From Nocardioides sp. (GTDB lineage Bacteria > Actinomycetota > Actinomycetes > Propionibacteriales > Nocardioidaceae): 5,105 nt of DNA. The notes beneath the pieces were generated by a model that saw nothing but the letters and a program-made list of their open reading frames with translations, was not told where the DNA came from and searched no databases. The stretch spans positions 1-5,105 of the forward strand of contig JAJPEO010000194.1 of assembly GCA_021166815.1 (NCBI GenBank). Direction: 5' to 3'. Position 1 is the first letter of the stretch. Every line of letters begins with the position of its first letter. This document shows, one piece after another, positions 1 to 5,105 of the stretch. A program made the position numbers and the translations under genes.

Positions 1-1
1 G

Positions 2-88
2 CGCATCATCGCCCCCGACGACGACGCCGAGTTCCTGCGCGGCCTGGACCGTGAGGACGACAAGCGGCAGCGCGACGAGGAGGCCTGA
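2..88 (+). CDS. C-terminal tail of a probable PLDc_N-domain small membrane protein (partial)
   Basis: Only the last 28 codons are present; the frame is open from the left edge of the window and stops at TGA 86-88. The tail is very charged, with a readable block APDDDAEFLRGL followed by an Asp/Glu/Arg/Lys/Gln-rich end (REDDKRQRDEEA). A PDDDxxFLxxL block followed by a charged cytoplasmic tail is what I recall from actinobacterial small membrane proteins with a phospholipase D-nuclease N-terminal (PLDc_N) domain. Those proteins are roughly 100-150 residues with two membrane segments. The domain itself would lie outside the window, so the assignment rests on the tail alone. The gene converges on ccsB, with three bases between the two stop codons, and does not belong to the cytochrome operon. 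It could instead be any short protein with an acidic tail. Confidence 0.5.
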   Translation, partial: RIIAPDDDAEFLRGLDREDDKRQRDEEA

Positions 89-113
89 GCCTCACGCCGT
101 GGAGCCGGCCTCC
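79..113. terminator. Possible weak bidirectional hairpin between convergent genes
   Basis: Positions 79-85 (GGAGGCC) and 107-113 (GGCCTCC) form a perfect 7-base inverted repeat with a 21-base loop. A smaller nested hairpin is also possible: GAGGC at 80-84 with GCCTC at 89-93 around a 4-base loop. The structure covers both stop codons of the convergent gene pair, where a shared terminator would be expected. There is no T-run on either strand, so it is not a canonical intrinsic terminator. In DNA this GC-rich, a 7-base repeat could arise by chance. Confidence 0.25.
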
Positions 114-1096
114 GCGGGCGCGACGACCGGCACGGCCTCACCGGCGTAGGAGTGCTGGCTGGCGGTGCTGAAGAAGTTGATCCCGATGAAGTTGAACCAC
201 AGGGTCGCCAGCGCCGCCAGGGCCAGCCACGCCGCGCCCTTGCCGCGCCAGCCCGCCGTGGCCCGGGCGTGCAGGTAGGCGGCGTACAACACCCAGGTGA
301 TGAACGCCCAGACCTCCTTGGGGTCCCAGTTCCAGTACGCACCCCACGCCTGGTGCGCCCAGATCGGGCCGGTGATGAGCACCGCGAAGGTCCACACGGG
401 GAAGCCGAACGCGTGCATCTGGTACGAGAGCCGGTCGAGCCGGTCGAGCGACGGGATGCGGGCGAGGTAGCCCCGGCTCGGGTGCGCGCGTGCCTTGACG
501 AGGTAGAGGATCGACAGGATGCCGCCGATGGTGAACGCACCGGTCGAGATCACCGCGGCGACCACGTGGATCACCAGCCACGGCGAGTTCAGCGCGTCGG
601 GCAGCGGCAGCACGGCGTCGTCGAGGCCGAGGAAGGCCGCCATCAGTGCGACGAGGACGAACGTCACCACGATCGGGCCCATCCAGCCCACGCCGCGGAG
701 CTTGACGCCCACGAGGAAGATCAGCGCCACCATGAAGGTGCCGGAGATGGTGAACTCGTACATGTTGCCCCACGGCACCCGGTTGGGGTCGGCGGCCAGG
801 CCACGCCCGACCAGCGCCGCGAGGTGCACGGCAGTCGCGAAGCCGGTGAGGACCAGGCCCAGTCGACCCGCCATCGCGACCCGGCGACCCGGCCCCTCCT
901 CGAGGGACGGCGTACGGCCCGCGTCGGCCGGTGCGCTGCCCGCGCCCACGGCCACCGGCTCGGCCACGACCTCGTCGGAGGCGACGCGGCGCAGCGCAGC
1001 CCACTCCACGAGGTAGGCCAGCATGGCGAGGAAGTAGAGCACGCCGGCCGCGATGACCGCCTCGTAGCTGAAGACCTCCCACTGGGCGTCGGTCAT
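92..1096 (-). CDS. ccsB: Cytochrome c biogenesis protein CcsB (CcsA/ResC family haem-handling subunit)
   Basis: This 334-residue polytopic membrane protein is the haem-handling half of the System II cytochrome c synthase. With ResB it moves haem to the outer face of the membrane and attaches it to apocytochrome CXXCH motifs. The decisive evidence is the tryptophan-rich WWD haem-binding motif at about residues 246-258 (WAHQAWGAYWNWD), followed by PKEVWAFITW. Candidate haem-ligand histidines typical of the family are H177 (in LVIHVVAA), H276 (in YLHAR) and H315 (in SQHSY). H91 lies in an earlier helix. A first helix (about 12-36) is followed by a variable Ala/Pro/Glu-rich linker (about 38-70) and then the conserved multi-helix core, including the WGNMYEF block near 109-115. 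The ATG overlaps the resB stop as ATGA (1093-1096) and is preceded by a strong Shine-Dalgarno at 1099-1109. It is the last gene of the operon. The M. tuberculosis counterpart is Rv0529, often labelled ccsA. The family call is very secure. Confidence 0.95.
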   Translation of the reverse strand: MTDAQWEVFSYEAVIAAGVLYFLAMLAYLVEWAALRRVASDEVVAEPVAVGAGSAPADAGRTPSLEEGPGRRVAMAGRLGLVLTGFATAVHLAALVGRGLAADPNRVPWGNMYEFTISGTFMVALIFLVGVKLRGVGWMGPIVVTFVLVALMAAFLGLDDAVLPLPDALNSPWLVIHVVAAVISTGAFTIGGILSILYLVKARAHPSRGYLARIPSLDRLDRLSYQMHAFGFPVWTFAVLITGPIWAHQAWGAYWNWDPKEVWAFITWVLYAAYLHARATAGWRGKGAAWLALAALATLWFNFIGINFFSTASQHSYAGEAVPVVAPAEAGSTA

Positions 1097-2670
1097 GACC
1101 TCTCCTCCTGCGGCGCTCCTGCGAGCGCGTCGACGATCTCTGCCAGCTCACGGGCGCCGGCCTCGGGGTCCGCCCCGGACGAACGGTCGAGGCGGGCGAC
1201 CTCGACCAGTGTGGACCCGTCGTCCTGACGGCGCACCCGCACCCAGGCCCGGCGCGGGCGGATGAACAACGAGCCGAGCAGGCCGACGAGGGCCAGGACC
1301 ACCCCGCCCAGGGCCAACAGCTTGCCGGGGGTCCTGCTGATCTGGATCTTGTTCCAGCGCTCGATCCCGTCGAAGCTCACCGTGCCGAGCCCGTCGGGCA
1401 GCTCCACGCTGTCACCGGGGCGCAGGTCCAGGCGCAACGGCCTGCCGTCCTCCTTGAGCACCGGCTCGGCGGCCGCCTTGTCGAGGACGTAGATGGACGA
1501 CGGGCTGCCGTCGTCGAGGCCCAGGTCGCCGGTGTAGACGAGCAGCGACACGAGCGGGTCGAGCGGCTCACCCCAGGCCGAGCGCGGCATGGCGAGGTTG
1601 CCCTCCGCGTCCCGGTCGAGCACGAACGTGGGGTAGAAGGTGCCCTCCAGGCCGATCTGCCCGGGCGCGGCGTCGGGGGCCTTGACCACACCGAAGGACG
1701 CGAACGTCTGGTCCGTGGGCAGGAAGACCGTGGGGCCGCTGATCGCCACGTCGCCGTTGCCGTCCCTGACCGTGATGACCGGCGCGTAGCCGTGGCCGAT
1801 CAGGAAGACGTCGGTGCCGCCGATGGTCAGCGGGTGGTTGACCCGCAGGTCGTAGTCGCGCGTCTCGCCGCCCTGGGTCTCGCGGTAGTCGAGGTGGGCG
1901 TTGAACTCGCGCGCCTGACCGGCCGAGCGTCCCTCGGTGATCCACTCGATGTCGAACTGCTTGACCCGGAACCAGAAGTCCTCCATGTCGGAGGGGTCGA
2001 AGAGGCTGCCGGGCGCGAAGTCGTCGTACTGGGTGAGGTTGTTGCTGAACCCGTTGCCCTGGATGAGGATGACGCCGCCCTTGTAGCCGAACAGCCCGCC
2101 CAGCGCGAAGCCGACCAGCACCACGACGACGGCGAGGTGGAACAGCAGGTTGCCGGCCTCGCGCAGGTAGCCCCGCTCGGCCGCGACCGCCTCGTCGTCG
2201 GTCACGACCCGGAAGCGTCGTCGGCGCAAGACCTCGACGGCCCGCTCCAGCACGACCTCGGGGCTCTCGCCGGTCTCGTACGCCACGCTCTCGGGGAGCC
2301 GGCCCAGGTTGCGCGGGGCCCTGGGGGGCCGGGCGCGCAGGGCCCGCCAGTAGACACCCAGCCGCGGCAGGATGCAGCCCACCAGGGAGATCATCAGCAG
2401 GATGTAGATCGCGGAGAACCACACCGAGGTGTAGACCGAGAACAGGTCGAGCCGCTCCCAGATCGGGGTGAGCTCGGGGTGGGCTTCCTTCCAGCGGGTC
2501 ACCGCGAGGGAGTCGATGTCCTCCTGCGGGATCAGCGAGCCCGGGATCGCGGCCAGCGCGAGCAGGAGGAGCAGCACCAGCGCCGTGCGCATCGAGGTCA
2601 GCTGGCGCCACGTCCACCGCGCGAGCTCGCGCAGGGACAGCTCCGACGCCCGCCGGGACGGCTCGCTCAC
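1093..2670 (-). CDS. resB: Cytochrome c biogenesis protein ResB
   Basis: ResB (Ccs1 family), 525 residues, is the partner of CcsB in the System II cytochrome c synthase and presents apocytochrome and haem at the outer membrane face. Four hydrophobic segments fit the family: about 28-48 (ending in PGSLIPQ), 83-103 (SLVGCILPRLG), 173-195 (with GNLLFHLAVVVVLVGF, H178 a candidate haem-ligand histidine) and 450-470. A large extracytoplasmic domain of about 250 residues lies between helices 3 and 4. It contains the block from NHPLTIGG (residue 278 on) to the GHGYAP stretch. After helix 4 comes a cytoplasmic tail of about 55 residues, which I recall as usual in actinobacterial members. The start is GTG at 2670: it gives a GTGA overlap with the ccdA stop, has GAGGTGG just upstream, and places the first helix about 28 residues in. 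The frame stays open for 251 codons further upstream across ccdA, but that part is Arg/Gly/Ala/Pro-rich and shows no domain, so it is an out-of-frame shadow and not a fusion. Confidence 0.94.
   Translation of the reverse strand: MSEPSRRASELSLRELARWTWRQLTSMRTALVLLLLLALAAIPGSLIPQEDIDSLAVTRWKEAHPELTPIWERLDLFSVYTSVWFSAIYILLMISLVGCILPRLGVYWRALRARPPRAPRNLGRLPESVAYETGESPEVVLERAVEVLRRRRFRVVTDDEAVAAERGYLREAGNLLFHLAVVVVLVGFALGGLFGYKGGVILIQGNGFSNNLTQYDDFAPGSLFDPSDMEDFWFRVKQFDIEWITEGRSAGQAREFNAHLDYRETQGGETRDYDLRVNHPLTIGGTDVFLIGHGYAPVITVRDGNGDVAISGPTVFLPTDQTFASFGVVKAPDAAPGQIGLEGTFYPTFVLDRDAEGNLAMPRSAWGEPLDPLVSLLVYTGDLGLDDGSPSSIYVLDKAAAEPVLKEDGRPLRLDLRPGDSVELPDGLGTVSFDGIERWNKIQISRTPGKLLALGGVVLALVGLLGSLFIRPRRAWVRVRRQDDGSTLVEVARLDRSSGADPEAGARELAEIVDALAGAPQEERS
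1099..1109 (-). promoter_or_regulatory. Ribosome binding site of ccsB
   Basis: On the minus strand this reads AGGAGGAGAGG, ending two bases before the ATG, with an AGGAGG core about seven bases away. It is the strongest Shine-Dalgarno in the window. It is made by the final resB codons (Gln-Glu-Glu-Arg), so the resB C-terminus doubles as the ccsB translation signal. Confidence 0.8.
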
Positions 2671-3431
2671 ACGGCCACCTCGAAGTCGCTGACCAGCTGC
2701 AGCTGGACCCAGTCGACCATCACCTGCCACCAGCCGGTGAGCAGCAGCACGCCGACCACGATCATCATGATCCCGCCGGCACGCATGATCGCCTTCTGGT
2801 GGCGGCGCACGACCGCGAAGGCGCCCATCGCCCGGCGGTAGGCCAGGGCGGCGAGGATGAACGGCAGGCCCAGCCCCAGCGCGTACACGCCCGAGAGCAG
2901 GGCGCCGCGCGAGGCGGTGCCCTCGTTGATCGACAGGTTGGTGATGACCGCCAGCGTCGGGCCGATGCAGGGCGTCCACCCGACACCGAAGAGGAAGCCC
3001 AGCACGGGCGCCGCGGCCAGGCCCACGGCCGGGACCTTGTGGACGCGCCACTCGCGCTGCATGAACGGCACCGCCCCCATGAAGGCCACGCCCAGCAGGA
3101 TGGTCAGCACGCCGAGCACGATGTCGAGGGTCCGCCGGTTGCCGTACAGCCAAGCGCCGACCTGGCCCGAGGCCAGCCCCAGCAGGACGAAGACGACCGT
3201 GAAGCCCAGGACGAAGAGGATCGCGCCCAGCAGCATGCGGCCGCGCCGGGCGCCGGAGAGGTCGCCCTCGGCGAGGTCGGCCCCCGAGATGCCGGTGGCG
3301 TAGGAGAGGTAGCCGGGCAGCAACGGGATCACGCACGGGCTGAAGAAGGAGACCAGACCGGCGACGAGCGCCACCGGCAGGGCGAGCACGAGCGAGCCCG
3401 ACAACGCCGTCTGCTGGAACCACTCGCTCAT
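2667..3431 (-). CDS. ccdA: Thiol:disulfide electron carrier CcdA (DsbD transmembrane family)
   Basis: CcdA is 254 residues long with six predicted membrane helices, at roughly 13-36, 66-88, 101-123, 135-165, 175-198 and 216-237. It passes electrons from cytoplasmic thioredoxin to extracytoplasmic thiol-disulfide proteins, which keeps apocytochrome c cysteines reduced for haem attachment. The redox cysteine pair is visible: C33 in SFFSPCVIPLLPGYLSY and C155 in GVGWTPCIGPTLA. Both have the family's proline next to the cysteine. Its length matches stand-alone CcdA proteins, without the periplasmic domains of full DsbD. The ATG overlaps the stop of the thioredoxin lipoprotein gene as ATGA (3428-3431). 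The adjacent CPPC lipoprotein is the obvious electron acceptor. The M. tuberculosis positional counterpart is Rv0527. Confidence 0.95.
   Translation of the reverse strand: MSEWFQQTALSGSLVLALPVALVAGLVSFFSPCVIPLLPGYLSYATGISGADLAEGDLSGARRGRMLLGAILFVLGFTVVFVLLGLASGQVGAWLYGNRRTLDIVLGVLTILLGVAFMGAVPFMQREWRVHKVPAVGLAAAPVLGFLFGVGWTPCIGPTLAVITNLSINEGTASRGALLSGVYALGLGLPFILAALAYRRAMGAFAVVRRHQKAIMRAGGIMMIVVGVLLLTGWWQVMVDWVQLQLVSDFEVAV
2675..2681 (-). promoter_or_regulatory. Ribosome binding site deciding the resB GTG start
   Basis: On the minus strand this reads GAGGTGG, with four bases between it and the GTG at 2670-2668. It is encoded by the Glu-Val codons of the ccdA C-terminus (residues 251-252). 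Together with the GTGA overlap it fixes the resB start and argues against the 251-codon upstream extension. Confidence 0.7.
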
Positions 3432-4000
3432 CGCGCCGTCTCCTCCAGCACCGTCTCGACGAGGGTGGTCAAGGTGATCGTGCTCGGGACCTTGCCGATG
3501 ACCGACGCGGCGATGCGGCCCTCGGCGTCGAGGACGAAGGTCGACGGGATCGAGCGCGGCGGGACGGCGAAGGGGAGCAGGGCCTGGCCGTCGGGCGAGT
3601 AGACCGAGCCGTAGGGGACGTCGAACTTCCGGACGTACGCCAGGGCCTGCTCGGCGGAGGAGTCACGGATGTTGACGCCGAGGAAGGCGACCTCGTCACC
3701 GAGCTCGGCCGCGGCCTCGTTGAGGTCGGGCTGCTCGACGCGGCACGGCGGGCACGCCGACCACCAGATGTTGACGACCACCGGCTTGCCGCGCAGGTCG
3801 GCCAGGTCGAACGCCTTGCCCTCGAGGTCCTCGCCGGTCAGCTCCACGGGCTCCGCGCGGTCCGCCGGGGCGATCTCGGTGGGCACCCCGTCGCCGGTGA
3901 TGTAGCCCTTGCCGCCGGTGCCGGACAGGCCGGAGCAGCCCGCCAGGGCGATCAGGGACGCGAGCAGGCAGGCGACGAGGAGGCGGGAGGAGTGCTTCAG
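3428..4000 (-). CDS. TlpA/ResA-type thioredoxin-fold lipoprotein, cytochrome c maturation
   Basis: This is a 190-residue membrane-anchored thiol-disulfide oxidoreductase. It probably takes electrons from CcdA and reduces apocytochrome CXXCH cysteines outside the cell membrane. The N-terminus is a lipoprotein signal peptide: basic residues (K2, H3, R6), a hydrophobic core, and the lipobox LAGC with lipidated C22, followed by a Ser/Gly-rich linker. The thioredoxin fold follows: a GKPVVVNIWWSACPPC segment with active-site C83 and C86 (CPPC), VAFLGVNIRDSS near 104-115, and the cis-proline loop RSIPSTFVLD with P152. No ATG, GTG or TTG lies between the lipobox and far-upstream GTGs inside the preceding gene (near 4140). 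The signal peptide is complete only if translation begins at or near CTG 4000, which gives a CTGA overlap with the upstream stop and has GAGGA six bases ahead. The family call is secure and the CTG start is inferred. It resembles ResA and Rv0526; I leave the symbol blank because orthology cannot be shown here. Confidence 0.9.
   Translation of the reverse strand: MKHSSRLLVACLLASLIALAGCSGLSGTGGKGYITGDGVPTEIAPADRAEPVELTGEDLEGKAFDLADLRGKPVVVNIWWSACPPCRVEQPDLNEAAAELGDEVAFLGVNIRDSSAEQALAYVRKFDVPYGSVYSPDGQALLPFAVPPRSIPSTFVLDAEGRIAASVIGKVPSTITLTTLVETVLEETAR
3440..3446 (-). promoter_or_regulatory. Ribosome binding site of ccdA
   Basis: On the minus strand this reads GGAGGAG, eight bases before the ccdA ATG. 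It is formed by the two consecutive GAG glutamate codons (E186, E187) near the end of the thioredoxin lipoprotein gene. Start selection is consistent with the ATGA overlap. Confidence 0.75.
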
Positions 4001-4674
4001 GGCTTGTCCTCGGGTGCGGCGCCCCCGGCCGAGAAGGGCGCGGACCGGTCGCCGACGGGGATCATCTCGCCGACCGGCTCGGAGTAGCGCACCTGGCGCA
4101 GCTGGTCGCCCTCGAAGACCATGGAGGTCAGCGAGCACAGGGTGCACTGGCGGTGCTTGGGGTGGTGGAGGTAGCTGCGCTTCTCCACGAACAGCCGGGT
4201 CGTCCAGATCGGCAGCTGGTGGGAGACGATCACGGCCTCGTGGCCGCGGGCGGCGTCGCGCGCGTCGTGGACCGCGGCCAGCATCCGGGCCGCGATCTCG
4301 TCGTAGGGCTCGCCCCACGACGGCTTGAGGGGGTTGTACATGTGGCGCAGCAGCGACGGGCGCTTGACGAACGTCATCGCGCCCTCCTTGAAGCTGATGC
4401 CCTGGAAGACGTTGGCCGACTCGATCACCCGCGGGTCGACCTCGGGGGTCAGGCCCAGCGTCTCGGCGAGCGGCGCGAGCGTCTCCCGCGCGCGCTCCAG
4501 CGGGGAGGTGCGCAGGTGGACGATGTCGCGGTCGCCGATCGCGTCGGCGACCCCCTGGGCCATCCGGCGCCCGAGGTCGGAGAGGTGGTAGCCGTCGAGG
4601 CGGCCGTAGAGGACCCCGGTCGGGTTGTGGACCTCGCCGTGGCGCAGCAGGTGGACGACGGTCTGCTCGCTCAT
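3997..4674 (-). CDS. Histidine phosphatase / phosphoglycerate-mutase-like protein of the haem-cytochrome c operon
   Basis: This 225-residue cytoplasmic protein belongs to the histidine phosphatase superfamily (branch 1). The phosphohistidine motif LLRHGE is at residues 9-14, with H12 the expected phosphate acceptor. SPLERARET (58-66) supplies a conserved arginine, E85 in PRVIES is a plausible acid-base residue, and H152 in VSHQLPIW is the second catalytic histidine. The core is therefore intact and probably active. The substrate cannot be read from sequence: these proteins hydrolyse many phosphate esters, and 'phosphoglycerate mutase' should not be taken literally. Family features here include NPLKPSWGEPY (114-124) and a His/Cys-rich segment HHPKHRQCTLC (170-180). 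ATG 4674 overlaps the hemL stop as ATGA, with GGGAG at 4682-4686 upstream; the in-frame upstream extension lies inside hemL and is not needed. The M. tuberculosis counterpart by position is Rv0525. The family call is firm; its role in cytochrome c or haem metabolism is unknown. Confidence 0.88.
   Translation of the reverse strand: MSEQTVVHLLRHGEVHNPTGVLYGRLDGYHLSDLGRRMAQGVADAIGDRDIVHLRTSPLERARETLAPLAETLGLTPEVDPRVIESANVFQGISFKEGAMTFVKRPSLLRHMYNPLKPSWGEPYDEIAARMLAAVHDARDAARGHEAVIVSHQLPIWTTRLFVEKRSYLHHPKHRQCTLCSLTSMVFEGDQLRQVRYSEPVGEMIPVGDRSAPFSAGGAAPEDKP
4007..4011 (-). promoter_or_regulatory. Ribosome binding site supporting a CTG start of the thioredoxin lipoprotein
   Basis: On the minus strand this reads GAGGA, six bases before the CTG at 4000-3998. 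It is encoded by the Glu-Asp codons (E222, D223) near the end of the phosphatase-like gene. Spacing and position match the other junctions of the operon, which supports the non-standard start. Confidence 0.6.
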
Positions 4675-5105
4675 GCGCCCGCTCCCGTCGCCTGCGCGGT
4701 CGCGGCAGCCTCGGCTGCCGCCGGCAGGGCGTCCAGCACGGCGCTGACCGCCCGGTCGTCGTGGGCGGCGGAGACGAACCACGCCTCGTAGGCCGACGGC
4801 GGGAGGTAGACCCCCCGGTCGAGCATGGCGTGGAAGAAGGCCGCGAACGCGGAGGTGTCCTGGCCGGACGCCTGCTCGAAGTCACGCACCGCGGCCTCGC
4901 GGAAGAACACCGAGAACATGGTCCCTGCCCGCTGGACGACGTGCGGGACGCCGGCGCTGGTCAGCGCCTCGGAGGTGGCCGTGCTGATGACCGTCGCGAC
5001 CTCATCGAGGTGGGCGTACACCTCGTCGGTGGCCAGGCGCAGCGTGGTGAGGCCGGCCGTGGTCGCGATCGGGTTCCCCGACAACGTGCCGGCCTGGTAG
5101 ACCGG
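4671..5105 (-). CDS. hemL: Glutamate-1-semialdehyde 2,1-aminomutase, C-terminal third (partial)
   Basis: HemL is a PLP enzyme that converts glutamate-1-semialdehyde to 5-aminolevulinate in the C5 route to haem and other tetrapyrroles. The window holds the last 144 residues of a protein normally about 430-440 long; the 5' part, including the PLP-binding lysine, is beyond 5105. The first visible residues, PVYQAGTLSGNP, are the diagnostic HemL signature. Its GTLSGNP threonine corresponds to the residue that contacts the PLP phosphate of the partner subunit in known structures. Further family blocks are AGTMFSVFF and GVYLPPSAYEAWFVSAAH near the end. The tail is Ala-rich (AAAEAAATAQATGAGA). A TTG near 5084 is an internal leucine of the signature and not a start. 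Its stop overlaps the next gene as ATGA, which places haem precursor synthesis and cytochrome c assembly in one transcription unit. Confidence 0.95.
   Translation of the reverse strand, partial: PVYQAGTLSGNPIATTAGLTTLRLATDEVYAHLDEVATVISTATSEALTSAGVPHVVQRAGTMFSVFFREAAVRDFEQASGQDTSAFAAFFHAMLDRGVYLPPSAYEAWFVSAAHDDRAVSAVLDALPAAAEAAATAQATGAGA

Noticed and set aside
429..449. Tandem 9-base direct repeat (AGCCGGTCG twice plus a partial third copy)
   Set aside because: It lies inside ccsB and simply encodes the LDRLDRL stretch at residues 217-223, a region where relatives carry similar Leu/Asp/Arg residues. Two copies are too few to suggest a regulatory or recombination repeat.
138..1151. Second minus-strand open frame overlapping ccsB (337 codons)
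   Set aside because: It is Arg/Gly/Pro-rich with no membrane helices or motifs, while the ccsB frame contains the WWD haem motif and conserved histidines. It is a shadow.
152..1228. Long plus-strand open frame opposite ccsB (358 codons), and similar plus-strand frames at 1792-2841, 2799-3602 and 4153-4791
   Set aside because: They are antisense to well-recognised genes, are rich in Arg/Asp/Glu/Gln/His as expected of reverse frames in GC-rich DNA, and show no recognisable domain or ribosome site.
4675..4782. 36-codon N-terminal extension of the phosphatase-like gene inside hemL
   Set aside because: The RHG motif normally sits about 10 residues from the N-terminus, which ATG 4674 provides. 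The ATGA overlap and the GGGAG motif also support that start.
1..5105. Search for CRISPR arrays, tRNA/rRNA genes, insertion sequences, toxin-antitoxin or defence genes
   Set aside because: None is visible. The window is filled end to end by a conserved housekeeping operon and one convergent partial gene, leaving no non-coding stretch long enough to hide another system.

Overview
The window is GC-rich DNA with G/C-biased third codon positions, densely packed genes and actinobacterial protein families. Together these point to a high-GC actinobacterium. A Nocardioidaceae-like organism is my best guess, but this is inference, since no rRNA or other taxonomic marker is present. Essentially the whole window is one minus-strand operon. 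Read in the direction of transcription (from 5105 down to 92) it holds the 3' third of hemL, a histidine phosphatase/phosphoglycerate-mutase-like gene, a TlpA/ResA-type thioredoxin lipoprotein, ccdA, resB and ccsB. At the far left, the last 28 codons of a plus-strand gene converge on ccsB with three bases between the stop codons. There is no intergenic stretch longer than a few bases and no promoter inside the window. The operon promoter must lie beyond 5105, at or upstream of the missing 5' part of hemL.

The genes form a System II (Ccs) cytochrome c maturation module coupled to haem synthesis. HemL makes 5-aminolevulinate for tetrapyrroles. CcdA carries electrons across the membrane. The CPPC thioredoxin lipoprotein uses them, directly or indirectly, to keep apocytochrome CXXCH cysteines reduced. 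ResB and CcsB form the membrane haem-delivery and cytochrome c synthase complex. The same order (hemL, phosphoglycerate-mutase-like, thioredoxin-like, ccdA, resB, ccsA/ccsB) is known from Mycobacterium tuberculosis Rv0524-Rv0529, so this is a conserved actinobacterial locus and not an accessory island. The role of the phosphatase-like gene in it is the main functional unknown.

The most striking feature seen directly in the sequence is that all five gene junctions are exact 4-base stop/start overlaps: ATGA, CTGA, ATGA, GTGA, ATGA. Each comes with a Shine-Dalgarno-like motif written into the last codons of the upstream gene. This sets the true starts of resB (GTG at 2670) and of the thioredoxin lipoprotein (apparently a rare CTG at 4000). 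Both genes sit in open frames that run much further upstream, and a longest-ORF caller would badly over-extend them. I found no CRISPR array, RNA gene, mobile element or clearly new system.
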